64,000 nucleotides of DNA from Firmicutes bacterium UBA1702 (GTDB lineage: Bacteria; Bacillota; Clostridia; Peptostreptococcales; Anaerovoracaceae), in NCBI GenBank assembly GCA_002320005.1, contig DCJK01000018.1:13116-77115 (forward strand), written 5' to 3'. The notes under the pieces were generated by a model. That model was given only the letters and a program-made list of their open reading frames with translations. It searched no databases and had not been told where the DNA came from. The position numbers were made by a program, and so were the translations under genes. Numbering within the stretch: the stretch's first letter is position 1; every line of letters begins with the position of its first letter. Below, in pieces: positions 1 to 8,951 of the stretch.

Positions 1-45
1 GCGACCCGCTGATGAAGCGGCAGCGAAGGAAACAGATGCCTGCAT
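1..45 (-). CDS. Possible first codons of a truncated gene after tsaB (rimI?)
   Basis: An ATG at 45 lies 8 bases beyond the tsaB stop, with an AGGAG about 11 bases upstream, and stays open to the window edge (15 codons). In many Firmicutes tsaB is followed by the acetyltransferase rimI. The few residues visible are not diagnostic, so the identity rests only on that known gene order. Confidence 0.3.
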   Translation of the reverse strand, partial: MQASVSFAAASSAGR

Positions 46-53
46 TTACAGGG

Positions 54-794
54 TTACTCCTGCTTTGGTCCCCTGCATATCGGCAGCTGCCCTGCCTCCA
101 GCTTCTGTTGCGCTTCTGCTTTTCTCATGTAGTCGGGCAGAAGTTCACCTACTTCAACAGTTTCTCCTTTTGTTGCTTTTTCAAAAGCAATAAGGCCTGC
201 CGATGCCGCATCCTGATACCTGTCCTCTTCGGGTGCAAAGAAAAAATCCTTTTCGTACAAATAACCTTCTTTTCCCAGTTCCTCCAGTATTATACGGCGG
301 TATGCATCTATCCCGTCTCCAAAAAAGTTCACCTTCTCACCTGCAGGCAAAACATTTTCTTTAAGAACCTCAAGTACATCTGTCAGCATGCACGCTCTGC
401 CTTCCATGTGATTTTCTACTATTCCGTATACCTGTCCTCTTCTGGCATTTATAATACCGCAGATTATCCCATCTTCGACCATCCTGCTTTTTCTGCAGAA
501 AGCATCCAGTGTAGGCACTCCGATGAGCGGAAGCCCCATGACCTGTCCCAGCGCTCTGGCAGTGGTCACACCTATCCTGATACCGGTAAAGGAGCCCGGA
601 CCTGTGGAAACTGCAACGTATTCCAGATTTTCTTTAGAAATGCCTGCGTCTTCAATGGTTCTGCCGATAAGGGGCACCAGGTCTCTCAGGTGATTTTTTT
701 GTTCTGATGTGCTGCGTTTCGCCAGTATTTTGTTTTTCTCTAAAAGAGCTACGGAGCACACAGGCCCCGTAGTCTCTATAGTCAGAATGTACAT
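54..794 (-). CDS. tsaB: tRNA threonylcarbamoyladenosine biosynthesis protein TsaB
   Basis: TsaB is the ASKHA-fold partner of TsaD in the cytoplasmic complex that puts the threonylcarbamoyl group on A37 of ANN-decoding tRNAs. The start chosen gives 246 residues and the expected beginning MYILTIETT; the longer open frame upstream lies within tsaE. The signature STGPGSFTG is at residues 63-71 and the length is normal for the family. The gene begins inside the last 13 bases of tsaE, so the two are translationally coupled, and TsaE is the ATPase of the same complex. Nothing looks damaged. Confidence 0.95.
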   Translation of the reverse strand: MYILTIETTGPVCSVALLEKNKILAKRSTSEQKNHLRDLVPLIGRTIEDAGISKENLEYVAVSTGPGSFTGIRIGVTTARALGQVMGLPLIGVPTLDAFCRKSRMVEDGIICGIINARRGQVYGIVENHMEGRACMLTDVLEVLKENVLPAGEKVNFFGDGIDAYRRIILEELGKEGYLYEKDFFFAPEEDRYQDAASAGLIAFEKATKGETVEVGELLPDYMRKAEAQQKLEAGQLPICRGPKQE

Positions 795-1210
795 TTGTAA
801 ATTCTTTCTCCCTCTTTTTCTCCATATTCTATAAAGATATATTTTGAGTTCTCCGGCAGTTCTTCTGACACCAGATCTGCCCATTCAACGACGCATACTC
901 CGTCACCGTCAAAATATTCGTCCGCACCTATATTAAACAGTTCCTCAGGATCCCCTATTCTGTAGACATCAAAATGGTACAGCGGCAGACGTCCGCTGTT
1001 GTACTCCTTGATTATGGTGAACGTCGGACTGCTGACAGTTTCTTTTATGCCCAGACCTCTGGCGATATAACCGGTAAGGGTCGTCTTTCCTGTACCAAGG
1101 TCACCTACCATGGCTACAACATCGCCGGCGCTGAGGCTTTCACCCAGACGGCGCCCGAAATTTTCTGTTTCTTTTTCGTTTTTTATTTTTATGATTCTCT
1201 TTATCTCCAT
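782..1210 (-). CDS. tsaE: tRNA threonylcarbamoyladenosine biosynthesis ATPase TsaE
   Basis: This 142-residue protein has the TsaE P-loop GDLGTGKT (residues 36-43) followed by the family segments SSPTFTI and FDVYRIGDPEEL, then VEWAD. TsaE hydrolyses ATP to turn over the TsaB-TsaD complex in t6A synthesis. It sits 5 bases after ribU and overlaps tsaB, giving the order ribU-tsaE-tsaB, so the FMN riboswitch ahead of ribU may also influence it unless an internal promoter exists; none is obvious. Confidence 0.96.
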   Translation of the reverse strand: MEIKRIIKIKNEKETENFGRRLGESLSAGDVVAMVGDLGTGKTTLTGYIARGLGIKETVSSPTFTIIKEYNSGRLPLYHFDVYRIGDPEELFNIGADEYFDGDGVCVVEWADLVSEELPENSKYIFIEYGEKEGERIYKCTF

Positions 1211-1215
1211 AATAT

Positions 1216-1761
1216 TTACTGTTTATGCAGGAACGGTGATATTCTCTTGTAAAGAACAAATGTTACGGCGCTGTTGATTCCCGCTTTAACAAGATTGAAC
1301 AGCAGGATAAAAGGCATAAGTTCCATAACTGCTGCCAGAGGCAATCCCATAAACAATGGTGTAACTATCATATTGGCAAAGAACATGGTCACCACCATTG
1401 CAAGGCTTCCGGCAATCAGACCGATAACTGCTCCCTTTTTTGTTTTATTCTTCTTATATATAAGGCCGGCTACTGCTGCCAGAGCTGTTGTTGCAAGGAT
1501 GTGCATTATTATTCCGTAAACTCCGCTTTGCGCGCTTACTGTAAGTCCTTGTATTACAGATGTAACTATTACCAGAACGATTCCTGCTCCCGGTCCGAAT
1601 GCAAAGGTTCCTATCAGGATAGGAATATCTGCAGGGTCATACTCCAGAAACGCCACTGCAGGGAAAATCGGAAAATGAATAATTACCACCAATACAATTG
1701 ATATGGCTACCAGCATGGCCATTTTAGCCAGCTTCATATTTTTTGATTTCTGATTGCTCAT
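1216..1761 (-). CDS. ribU: ECF transporter substrate-binding membrane subunit, riboflavin type (RibU)
   Basis: A 181-residue integral membrane protein with about six hydrophobic segments, beginning with a short basic stretch and LAKMAMLVAIS as in ECF S components. The segment EYDPADIPILIGTFAFGP near residues 40-57 matches the RibU subgroup. S components pair with shared EcfT/EcfA subunits, which are not in the window. The riboflavin assignment is supported independently by the FMN riboswitch and terminator directly upstream. It probably leads a transcript with tsaE and tsaB. Confidence 0.9.
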   Translation of the reverse strand: MSNQKSKNMKLAKMAMLVAISIVLVVIIHFPIFPAVAFLEYDPADIPILIGTFAFGPGAGIVLVIVTSVIQGLTVSAQSGVYGIIMHILATTALAAVAGLIYKKNKTKKGAVIGLIAGSLAMVVTMFFANMIVTPLFMGLPLAAVMELMPFILLFNLVKAGINSAVTFVLYKRISPFLHKQ

Positions 1762-1807
1762 AACACAATTCCTCTCTTTTTTTATTTTATCAGAAGGAAT
1801 CTGTCAG

Positions 1808-1848
1808 GTAAATAATTAAAGCCCTGATACAAATTTTATATCAAGGCT
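1808..1848 (-). terminator. Terminator of the FMN riboswitch expression platform
   Basis: On the minus strand a 10-bp stem (1820-1829 with 1839-1848) is followed by a U-rich run. It lies between the FMN aptamer and ribU, the usual position for ligand-dependent attenuation. Confidence 0.85.
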
Positions 1849-1892
1849 GTCATTCTACATAAGAGTTACATGGAAAATAACGTATGTTATTC

Positions 1893-2036
1893 TTTCGTTT
1901 CTCCCATCCGGACTATACCGTCGGTTCAGGAATCGCACCTGATCAGCGTACCACTGTTATTCTGAGCCGCCGGGCATCTTAAACAGTCATACGTTCGCGG
2001 ACTATACCGCCGGTGAGGACTTGCACCTCGCCCTGA
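1893..2036 (-). promoter_or_regulatory. FMN riboswitch (RFN element)
   Basis: Read on the minus strand, the region contains the RFN signatures in order: GTGCAAGTCC and CACCGGCGGTATAGTC at the 5' side, then GATCAGGTGCGATTCC, GAACCGACGGTATAGTC and CGGATGGGAGAA at the 3' side. The spacing fits the six-stem FMN aptamer. It lies 20 bases after the dipeptidase gene and 130 bases before ribU, so FMN should shut off riboflavin uptake. Confidence 0.96.
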
Positions 2037-2055
2037 AACAGATTACATATCAACA

Positions 2056-3492
2056 TTAGACATTATAGTCTTCTGATGATAGTTTGTAAATAGCATCGGC
2101 ATAAATTTTTGTCATCAGCTCAAAACGTGATATCTCAAGGCATTCGTCCTTCTGATGCATAAGATCCTTATCTCCCGGGAAGAGTGCTCCATAAGCGATT
2201 ATACCCGGAGTTGCTCTTGCATATGTTCCTCCGCCTATGACAACGGGTTTGGAATCTTTATCTCCGGTATGCTTCCTGTATATTTCCATCAGATCTTTAA
2301 CCATAGGGTTTTCTGTATCCACATAAATCGGATCCTTTGACTCTTTTTTTATGATTCCTATGTCATATCTGTTTATTATGTTTTCCATAGGCTCAAAGAC
2401 CTGTTCTTCGGTAAAGCTTATAGGATACCTTATATTTACGGTTATTTTTCCGGCTTCCTTATCTATATCCGTCATTCCCACATTGAATACCAGCTCTCCG
2501 GATTTCTCATCTGAATATCCTGCATTAAGCTTTTCTCCGTTAAGGCAGAATCCTATGTGGCGGTTATAGAATCCTATGAAATCATTCTGGTCATCGTTGG
2601 CGAAGTTAAGTTCTCCGAGAAATTCCATCATTATGGATATGGCGTTAAGGCCTTTGAATGGCATGGCTCCATGAGCCGAAATCCCTGATGCAGTTATTTC
2701 CAGAGATTTTCCCATACCCCTGCAGCTGATTTTATATCCTTTTTCTTCTCTGTATCTCTTAAGTTTTTCTTTTACTTCTTCATAAGACGCAGGGTTTGAA
2801 GCTGTAATTACCGCTCTGCAGGAGTCGGCAACACTGTTAGGAGCCGTTCCTCCCTTAACGGAACTGAGGTTAAGCCCCTGTGAAGGGAATTTGCCGAACT
2901 TCTTTGCAAAGTCAAATACCAGAATGCCTTTCTCTCCGTTTATTACAGGAAAATCCGCATCAGGAGTAAATCCAAAGTCAGGTCGTTTCTCTTTGGAAAA
3001 GTAATATTCCATGCCTTTCCATCCCGTTTCTTCATCAAGGCCAAGTATGATCCGGATAGTTGCCTCAGGCCGGTATCCCGCGTCCTTCAGCGCTTTCATG
3101 GCGTACAGGCATGATATTACAGGACCCTTGTTGTCGGTGGTTCCTCTGCCGTAAATTTTACCGTCTTCTATCTCACCGCCGTAGGGATCATGACTCCATC
3201 CGTTTCCTGCCGGCACTACATCCAGGTGACCAAGGATGGCCATCACTTTATCCCCGCTTCCGGGAAAGTCTATATGTCCGCCGTAATTGTCGACATTTTT
3301 CGTGACAAATCCCAACTCATCTCCGATTTCCAGTACTGTTTCCAGTGCGTCCTGCACTCCCTGCCCGAAGGGACAGACGCTCCCGTCTTTCCTTATAAAG
3401 CTTTCGCCCTCCTCGCTGTTGCAGCGAACAGCTCTCTGAAGGGCGAAAATCATTTCTTCTTTGTTTTTTTCCAGGAATTTTTCGTATTCCAT
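2056..3492 (-). CDS. pepV: M20-family dipeptidase (PepV-like)
   Basis: 478 residues, the size of the PepV/Sapep Zn-dependent dipeptidases. The metal-site landmarks are GHLDVVPAG near residue 88, then YGRGTTDNKGP and LDEETGWKG near residues 115-160; the lid domain follows, and the C-terminus carries GGGTYARATPG, typical of PepV. It probably trims cytosolic dipeptides to free amino acids, which suits a peptide fermenter. It starts 2 bases after the nifU-like gene and is the last gene of the liv transcript. Confidence 0.9.
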   Translation of the reverse strand: MEYEKFLEKNKEEMIFALQRAVRCNSEEGESFIRKDGSVCPFGQGVQDALETVLEIGDELGFVTKNVDNYGGHIDFPGSGDKVMAILGHLDVVPAGNGWSHDPYGGEIEDGKIYGRGTTDNKGPVISCLYAMKALKDAGYRPEATIRIILGLDEETGWKGMEYYFSKEKRPDFGFTPDADFPVINGEKGILVFDFAKKFGKFPSQGLNLSSVKGGTAPNSVADSCRAVITASNPASYEEVKEKLKRYREEKGYKISCRGMGKSLEITASGISAHGAMPFKGLNAISIMMEFLGELNFANDDQNDFIGFYNRHIGFCLNGEKLNAGYSDEKSGELVFNVGMTDIDKEAGKITVNIRYPISFTEEQVFEPMENIINRYDIGIIKKESKDPIYVDTENPMVKDLMEIYRKHTGDKDSKPVVIGGGTYARATPGIIAYGALFPGDKDLMHQKDECLEISRFELMTKIYADAIYKLSSEDYNV

Positions 3493-3494
3493 GA

Positions 3495-3716
3495 TTAAAC
3501 TGATTCTACTCCTTTTATCTCAGGATAACTTTCCTTGAGAATTCTCTCTACAACCGATCTAAGGGTCATCTGTGCGCCCGGGCATCCTGCGCAGTGTCCC
3601 TGAAGTTTCACTTTTACAATGTTATCCTCTGTCAGTTCGACGAACTCGATATCTCCTCCGTCTCTCTGCAGGAATGGTCTTATCTGACCCAGAGCTTCTT
3701 TGATTTTTTCTTCCAT
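3495..3716 (-). CDS. nifU: NifU C-terminal domain Fe-S scaffold protein
   Basis: A 73-residue protein that is only the NifU_C/Nfu domain. FLQRDGGDIEFVEL and the CAGCPGAQ motif (CxxC binding an Fe-S cluster between two monomers) are intact. Such stand-alone Nfu proteins deliver clusters to apo-proteins. It lies between a transporter binding protein and pepV with short gaps, so it appears co-transcribed with them; the functional link is unclear. Confidence 0.93.
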   Translation of the reverse strand: MEEKIKEALGQIRPFLQRDGGDIEFVELTEDNIVKVKLQGHCAGCPGAQMTLRSVVERILKESYPEIKGVESV

Positions 3717-3732
3717 TTTTGTATCTCCTTTT

Positions 3733-5031
3733 TTAATCTACAATATATGCTTCCTGTGTTCTTCCGCCTGAAATGCGGGTTACTATAACGTTTTTAACGG
3801 CTTCATTGCTGCCTTCGTAGCTTATGGTTCCCGATGCGCCTTCAAATTCATCCAGCTTGCTGAGAGCCGCTCTTATTGCTCTGCCTGCAGGAATTCCGGT
3901 CTTCTGAGTGGTTTCCCACTCTTCGCGTGCAGCCTTTTTAGCCGCATCTGTACTGTATCCTTTTTCAGCTTCTTCAGCAGTTTTTGAGACGGTGTCGTTA
4001 TAAGCGTTTTCTATGGCTTTTAGGGCCATGATGTATGAGTCGAATGCCAGTGCCTCAGCTTCAGTAGGCTCAGCGTCTTCTCCGTATTTTTTCTTGTATG
4101 CTTCCACAAACTCCTTGGAGATTTCCGTATTCTGCGCATCAACGCTGAAGTCGGAAGCGTAAGCCACATTAAGCACACTGCTCTTTTTTACAAAGCTTAT
4201 AAACTTGTCATCGTTCCAGTTCTTGGTTCCTACAAACAGCACACCGGTAAGTCTTGCCTGTTCGGCCTGTTTCAGGAACTCCGTCGCAACATTAGGTGAT
4301 ACCGCCATAAACACGGCTTTTACTCCTGATTTCTTTATTCCTTCAATTACTTCGGTGTAATCTGATGATCCTGCCGGCAGTTCAAAGCTGCCTGCTATGC
4401 TTTCATTATTTTCTGTTAATGTTTTGATTCTATTCGTAAATCTTTTTACAGTAGGCGTTACTGTGTCATCTCCTGCCACCTGGACAGTTGCCGTCTTATC
4501 TATTCCCTGCGCTGTAAACACATATTCTGCCAGGGCATCCCCCTGACGCTCCTCGGCATAAGTTGCACTGAAGTAGTACGGGTTGTTTACAGTAATCAGA
4601 GGGTTTGTTCCCGTTATGGTTATTGAAGGAATGTTATTGGCCTTTACCACATCGCCGGCTACAAGTGTAATAGTCTCTCCGTAGCTTCCCAGAATTACCG
4701 AAGGATTCTGTGAAACCAGCTCCTGTATGACAGTTTCGGCTACATGCATATCCGACTGGTTATCGGCATAGATAAGTTCCACTTTCTTGCCCAGGACTTC
4801 GGGATACATCTCGTTAGCCAGTTCTATTCCTCGCTTTTCCTGATTCCCCTGCTCCTTATACTTTCCTGTAAGAGGCTCATATACCCCTATCTTTATGGTT
4901 CTTTCTTTTGCAACGGAGTCAGCATTGTTGTCCGAGAAGAATGCATTTTTAAAGTTGTTGTAGGTGGTGCATCCCGTAGCCACACATATGACCATAAGCA
5001 AACACAATACAATACTCAGTTTCTTTTTCAT
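3733..5031 (-). CDS. livJ: Second branched-chain amino-acid type substrate-binding lipoprotein
   Basis: 432 residues with a lipoprotein signal peptide ending ICVATGC (Cys21), then a periplasmic-binding-protein type I fold of the LivJ class (IKIGVYEPLTGKYKEQG at the mature start). It follows livF by 15 bases and is the second LivJ-type protein of the operon. It is longer than the one at 8952-10124 and has a charged insertion near residues 345-375 (TVSKTAEEAEKGYSTDAAKKA), so the two probably differ in ligand preference. The actual ligand cannot be read from sequence. Confidence 0.9.
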   Translation of the reverse strand: MKKKLSIVLCLLMVICVATGCTTYNNFKNAFFSDNNADSVAKERTIKIGVYEPLTGKYKEQGNQEKRGIELANEMYPEVLGKKVELIYADNQSDMHVAETVIQELVSQNPSVILGSYGETITLVAGDVVKANNIPSITITGTNPLITVNNPYYFSATYAEERQGDALAEYVFTAQGIDKTATVQVAGDDTVTPTVKRFTNRIKTLTENNESIAGSFELPAGSSDYTEVIEGIKKSGVKAVFMAVSPNVATEFLKQAEQARLTGVLFVGTKNWNDDKFISFVKKSSVLNVAYASDFSVDAQNTEISKEFVEAYKKKYGEDAEPTEAEALAFDSYIMALKAIENAYNDTVSKTAEEAEKGYSTDAAKKAAREEWETTQKTGIPAGRAIRAALSKLDEFEGASGTISYEGSNEAVKNVIVTRISGGRTQEAYIVD

Positions 5032-5046
5032 AAAGTCTCCTTAATT

Positions 5047-5751
5047 CTATTCGCCTAAGTAGGCTTTCTTTACCCTGTCATCGGAGAGCAGCTCCCTGCC
5101 CGGGCCGGACATTGTAATGGTTCCCGTTTCCATAACATAGGCAAAGTCTGAAATTTCCAGTGCCGCCTTGGCGTTCTGCTCAATAAGCAGCACGTTTACA
5201 CCCGCCTCTTTTATCTGACGGATTATTGAAAAAATATCTTTTATTACCAGAGGCGCCAGTCCCAGGGAAGGTTCATCCAGCATAAGCAGTTTGGGCTTGG
5301 TCATAAGAGCTCTTCCCACTGCCAGCATCTGCTGTTCCCCTCCTGAAAGAGTTCCTGCCAGCTGCCATTCTCTTTCCTTCATTCTCGGAAAAAGTTCATA
5401 GACCCAGTCTCTGTCTTTTTTTATCTCTTCCTTGTCCTTGCGCAGATAGGCTCCTATAGTGAGATTCTCTGCTACGGTCAGATCAGGAAAGACCTTTCTT
5501 CCTTCAGGGCACAGAGCAATTCCGGCTTTTACAATTTCTTTCGTTTCAAGTCTGGTGATATCTCTGCCGTTCCACACCACGCTTCCTGCAGATTTCGGTA
5601 CAAGACCCATAACAGATTTAAGAGTCGTTGACTTTCCTGCTCCGTTAGCACCTATTAGGGAAATGATTTTGCCATCATCGACTTCAAGATTTATACCTCT
5701 CAGGGCATGGATACCGCCATAATGTACATTCAGATTTCTTATTTCCAGCAT
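5047..5751 (-). CDS. livF: Branched-chain amino-acid ABC transporter ATPase LivF
   Basis: 234 residues with Walker A GANGAGKST, signature LSGGEQQML, Walker B LLMLDEPSLGL and the LivF-type ending ELLSDDRVKKAYLG. It is one of the two cytoplasmic ATPases of the LIV importer. Its start overlaps the livG stop by one base. Confidence 0.96.
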   Translation of the reverse strand: MLEIRNLNVHYGGIHALRGINLEVDDGKIISLIGANGAGKSTTLKSVMGLVPKSAGSVVWNGRDITRLETKEIVKAGIALCPEGRKVFPDLTVAENLTIGAYLRKDKEEIKKDRDWVYELFPRMKEREWQLAGTLSGGEQQMLAVGRALMTKPKLLMLDEPSLGLAPLVIKDIFSIIRQIKEAGVNVLLIEQNAKAALEISDFAYVMETGTITMSGPGRELLSDDRVKKAYLGE

Positions 5752-6590
5752 TACTCATCCACCCCCAGATATGCTTCAATTACTCTCGGGTTATTCTGGA
5801 TTTCCTGAGGATTTCCTTCTGCTATCAGAGCACCGTAATCCAGAACATATATCCTCTCACAGATTCCCATTACCACCTGCATATGATGTTCAATCATCAG
5901 AACCGACAGATCAAAGTCATCTCTTATTTTAGCCACCAGGTGCATAAGTTCATCAGACTCCTGCGGATTCATCCCGGCCGCCGGCTCATCAAGGAGCAGA
6001 AGTTTCGGTTTGGTAGCCAGAGCTCTGGCTATTTCAAGATGTCTCTGCTTACCGTAAGGAAGTGACGTTGACATATCGTCTTTGTTTTTTTCCAGATCAA
6101 ACATTCTCAAAAGCTGCATGGCTTCATCATGCATCTTTTCCTCTTCTTTACGGTTTCGTCTGAAAGCTGCGCTGAAAACACCTGCCTCAAGATTGGTATG
6201 CATGGCTACCAGCACATTCTCCATAACGCTCATTCCCTTGAAAAGCCTGATGTTCTGGAAGGTTCTGGCAACGCCCATCTTGGTTATCTTGTCCGGCGTA
6301 AGAACTCTCCTGTCGGCATACTTGCCGGCATTCTGTCCTTTGTAAAGAGCCTTCATCTTTCCCTGAGGATAGTTCTCAATCACCACCTGACCGTCAATTG
6401 ATACGGCTCCGTTGGTAGGAGCATAAACTCCGGTTATAACGTTGAAAGCCGTTGTCTTTCCGGCGCCGTTAGGGCCTATAAGGCCGATTATCTCACCTTT
6501 ATTCACTTCAAGGTTAAGGTTGTTTACGGCAACTACGCCGCCGAACTGCATCGTAACGTCGGAAACGCGCAGTATATTCCTCTTAGTCAT
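5751..6590 (-). CDS. livG: Branched-chain amino-acid ABC transporter ATPase LivG
   Basis: 279 residues with Walker A GPNGAGKTT, the LivG-specific ARTFQNIRLF segment, signature LPYGKQRHLEIARAL and Walker B LLLLDEPAAGM. An insertion between Walker A and the Q-loop (QGKMKALYKGQNAGKYADRR) is common in clostridial LivG. It sits between livM and livF. Confidence 0.96.
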   Translation of the reverse strand: MTKRNILRVSDVTMQFGGVVAVNNLNLEVNKGEIIGLIGPNGAGKTTAFNVITGVYAPTNGAVSIDGQVVIENYPQGKMKALYKGQNAGKYADRRVLTPDKITKMGVARTFQNIRLFKGMSVMENVLVAMHTNLEAGVFSAAFRRNRKEEEKMHDEAMQLLRMFDLEKNKDDMSTSLPYGKQRHLEIARALATKPKLLLLDEPAAGMNPQESDELMHLVAKIRDDFDLSVLMIEHHMQVVMGICERIYVLDYGALIAEGNPQEIQNNPRVIEAYLGVDE

Positions 6591-6591
6591 T

Positions 6592-7881
6592 TTAACGCGC
6601 CTCCTTTCCGTGCTTTGTGTTGGTTTTAAGTTTTTTCAGAGAATTTTTCATTCTCGCCGGCAGCCCTGCTATTTTTGCGGGAAGCGTTCTGAAAAAATCT
6701 GCCAGTCGCTTCGGAAAGGCTTTAAAGAAGTTTATGAGTCTTCCCGGAAGATTTTTGAGGAAAGTCAGAAATCCCTCCCAGCTGAATTCCCTTGTTCCCA
6801 TTATCCCCTTGCTGTAGAAAAGCACGATAATCATGATTACCACAGCAAAAACAACCTTTCTGAATCCGGGTCTCATAAATCCGAAGCTTAATCCAAGGAA
6901 AGCTCCCGAATCCAGGCCTCGGAGCCACCACTCCGAGCAGGCCACAAACAGGAAGGAACCCAGAATCGATCCGGTTACAGATCCTATGCCGCCGATAACA
7001 ACTATAAGAAGTATCTCGTAAGTGAGGTTGGATGTAAACGGTGTTGTAGTTATTGAACTGGAGAACATTGCCAGCAGCGCGCCGCCTATTCCCGCAAAGA
7101 AAGAGCTTATAACAAAACTCCACTGCTTGTGCTTGAACAGATTTACACCCATGGCTTCAGCCGCAATTTCATCATCTCTTATGGCTTTAAATGCTCTGCC
7201 GTAAGAGGAATTTATGAGAAGTACTATGAATCCTATGCAAAGTCCCGATATTATTATCGGAAAAAGCGGTGACGAATATGTCGAAAAGCTTCTCAGTATA
7301 TTAGAACCGTTGGTTATAGGTCCCAGCGCTTTCCACTGGAAAAATGCTCTGAGAATTTCGGCAAACCCCAGAGTTGCTATGGCCAAATAGTCGCTCTTGA
7401 GTCTCAGAACAGGAATTCCGATGAGAAATGCAAGTCCTGCTGTAATAAGTCCTGCCATAATCATAGGTACAAACATGCCTATAAATTCACCCAGAGAATA
7501 TCCCAGCTCTCCCAGGACTCCACCCAGCGCATTGCTGAATATCTCCGGTATGGAGAATTTAATCAGTCCGCCGTCAAAATACTGGTACACCGAGTCTCTG
7601 CTGGCTGCCGGTATACTGAAAATAGCGTAGGTATACCCTCCTATGAGCATGAATCCTGCCTGACCCAGCGAAAAAAGTCCTGTAAATCCGTTAAGCAGAT
7701 TCATGGAAACAGCTACCAGAGCATATATGGAGCCTTTTTCCAATACTGTAAACAACATACCCCAGCTTGATGTAGGCGGAGTAAGCATATCCCCCACATA
7801 AACCAGTGCCAGGAACACGAGGCAAGTGAACAGGCTGAGGATGGTTTTCTGTTTTTTGCTGATGCTTATTTCTTTGTTCAT
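6592..7881 (-). CDS. livM: Branched-chain amino-acid ABC transporter permease LivM
   Basis: 429 residues. The family core (GFTGLFSLGQAGFM, RLKSDYLAIATLGFAEI, the EAA-like segment AMGVNLFKHKQW) spans roughly residues 40-350 with eight or so membrane segments. The last 70 residues form a strongly basic, amphipathic cytosolic tail with repeated FF..P.R..FF..LPAK-like units, which lengthens it well past a typical LivM. The tail is in frame and clean, so it is not a frameshift product. It lies 11 bases after livH. Confidence 0.94.
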   Translation of the reverse strand: MNKEISISKKQKTILSLFTCLVFLALVYVGDMLTPPTSSWGMLFTVLEKGSIYALVAVSMNLLNGFTGLFSLGQAGFMLIGGYTYAIFSIPAASRDSVYQYFDGGLIKFSIPEIFSNALGGVLGELGYSLGEFIGMFVPMIMAGLITAGLAFLIGIPVLRLKSDYLAIATLGFAEILRAFFQWKALGPITNGSNILRSFSTYSSPLFPIIISGLCIGFIVLLINSSYGRAFKAIRDDEIAAEAMGVNLFKHKQWSFVISSFFAGIGGALLAMFSSSITTTPFTSNLTYEILLIVVIGGIGSVTGSILGSFLFVACSEWWLRGLDSGAFLGLSFGFMRPGFRKVVFAVVIMIIVLFYSKGIMGTREFSWEGFLTFLKNLPGRLINFFKAFPKRLADFFRTLPAKIAGLPARMKNSLKKLKTNTKHGKEAR

Positions 7882-7892
7882 TCCTCTGCCTC

Positions 7893-8777
7893 CTATACCT
7901 TATCTATATTTTTTTCACCAAACAGGCCCGTAGGTTTAACCATCAGTATGATTATCAGGAGCACAAAAGTGAAGGCATTGGAGAAAGTGGTCCATCCCAG
8001 TCCTTTGATTATATTCTCACATATACCGATAATAAATGCACCTATTACCGCACCCGGTATCGAACCTATACCTCCGAACACTGCAGCTACAAAAGCCTTG
8101 AGTCCCGGCATCGAACCGGAGGTAGGCAGCACCGCCGTATAGTTGGTGAAGTACAGCACTGATCCAACGGCTGCAAGAAAAGATCCTATTATAAAAGTCA
8201 CCGTGATTACTCTGTTTATATCGATGCCCATGAGCTGTGATGTCTCAAAATCTCTTGAAACAGCTCTCATAGCCATACCTATTTTGGTGAATTTTATGAG
8301 GAGCACCAGACCTATAACCAGAACAAGAGTCAGTATAGGGGTAACGATAGTTACCATCTTGGTATGTGCTCCGAAAATCTCAACTGTTTTTGCAAGCCAC
8401 GGAATTGCCGGATAAGTCTTGGCAAGTCCGCCGGTGAGATAAAGAGCTGCATTCTGCAAAAGGTAGCTGACGCCGATGGCGGATATCATTATTGACATTC
8501 TGGGTGCCGAGCGCAGCGGCTTATATGCAACTTTTTCAATCATGCATCCCAGAACAACCGTAAATACGATAACTACAGGAATGGCAATCTGCATAGGTAG
8601 ATCCGCCGCCAGATATACCATCACAAGGCCTGCCATCATAAACATGTCGCCGTGGGCAAAGTTTATGAGTCTGAGTATACCATAAACCATGGTATACCCA
8701 ATGGCAATAAGGGCATATTGTCCGCCTACGGATATACCTGCCAGTATGTACGGTAAATTATCTACAAAAAAATTCAT
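7893..8777 (-). CDS. livH: Branched-chain amino-acid ABC transporter permease LivH
   Basis: 294 residues, about eight membrane segments, with the LivH landmarks GYTMVYGILRLINFAHGD (residues 27-44) and the cytoplasmic coupling loop RDFETSQLMGIDINRVI. It is the partner of LivM in the membrane channel. A 170-base spacer with two hairpins separates it from the upstream binding-protein gene, the common arrangement for producing more binding protein than permease. Confidence 0.95.
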   Translation of the reverse strand: MNFFVDNLPYILAGISVGGQYALIAIGYTMVYGILRLINFAHGDMFMMAGLVMVYLAADLPMQIAIPVVIVFTVVLGCMIEKVAYKPLRSAPRMSIMISAIGVSYLLQNAALYLTGGLAKTYPAIPWLAKTVEIFGAHTKMVTIVTPILTLVLVIGLVLLIKFTKIGMAMRAVSRDFETSQLMGIDINRVITVTFIIGSFLAAVGSVLYFTNYTAVLPTSGSMPGLKAFVAAVFGGIGSIPGAVIGAFIIGICENIIKGLGWTTFSNAFTFVLLIIILMVKPTGLFGEKNIDKV

Positions 8778-8811
8778 TTCTGTTCCTCCAAATTTGCTGT
8801 ATCAATCTTTT

Positions 8812-8862
8812 CCATTGCAAAGGCCGCTGCCCTTCACACCAAGACAGCCGCCTTTGCAATGG
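8812..8862 (-). other. Intercistronic hairpin between livJ and livH
   Basis: A 13-bp perfect inverted repeat (8812-8824 with 8850-8862), extended after one mismatch. No U-run follows on the minus strand, so it looks more like an mRNA-stabilising or partial-attenuation hairpin than a terminator. Confidence 0.65.
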
Positions 8863-8880
8863 CTCTCATAATACAACGAT

Positions 8881-8904
8881 AAGCGGGAGAGATTTCTCCC
8901 GCTT
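8881..8904 (-). other. Second intercistronic hairpin after livJ
   Basis: A 10-bp perfect stem (8881-8890 with 8895-8904) with a 4-base loop, 47 bases past the livJ stop. There is no clear U-run on the minus side. Together with the next hairpin it may protect the livJ part of the transcript or attenuate read-through. Confidence 0.6.
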
Positions 8905-8951
8905 TCGCTTATGAAGATATACACAAATTATATCTTAAATTTGTCATGCGA

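Noticed and set aside
12..707. Long open frames on the strand opposite tsaB, livM, metK, kamC and other genes.
   Set aside because: They lie wholly inside well-identified genes and have no ribosome sites or family features.
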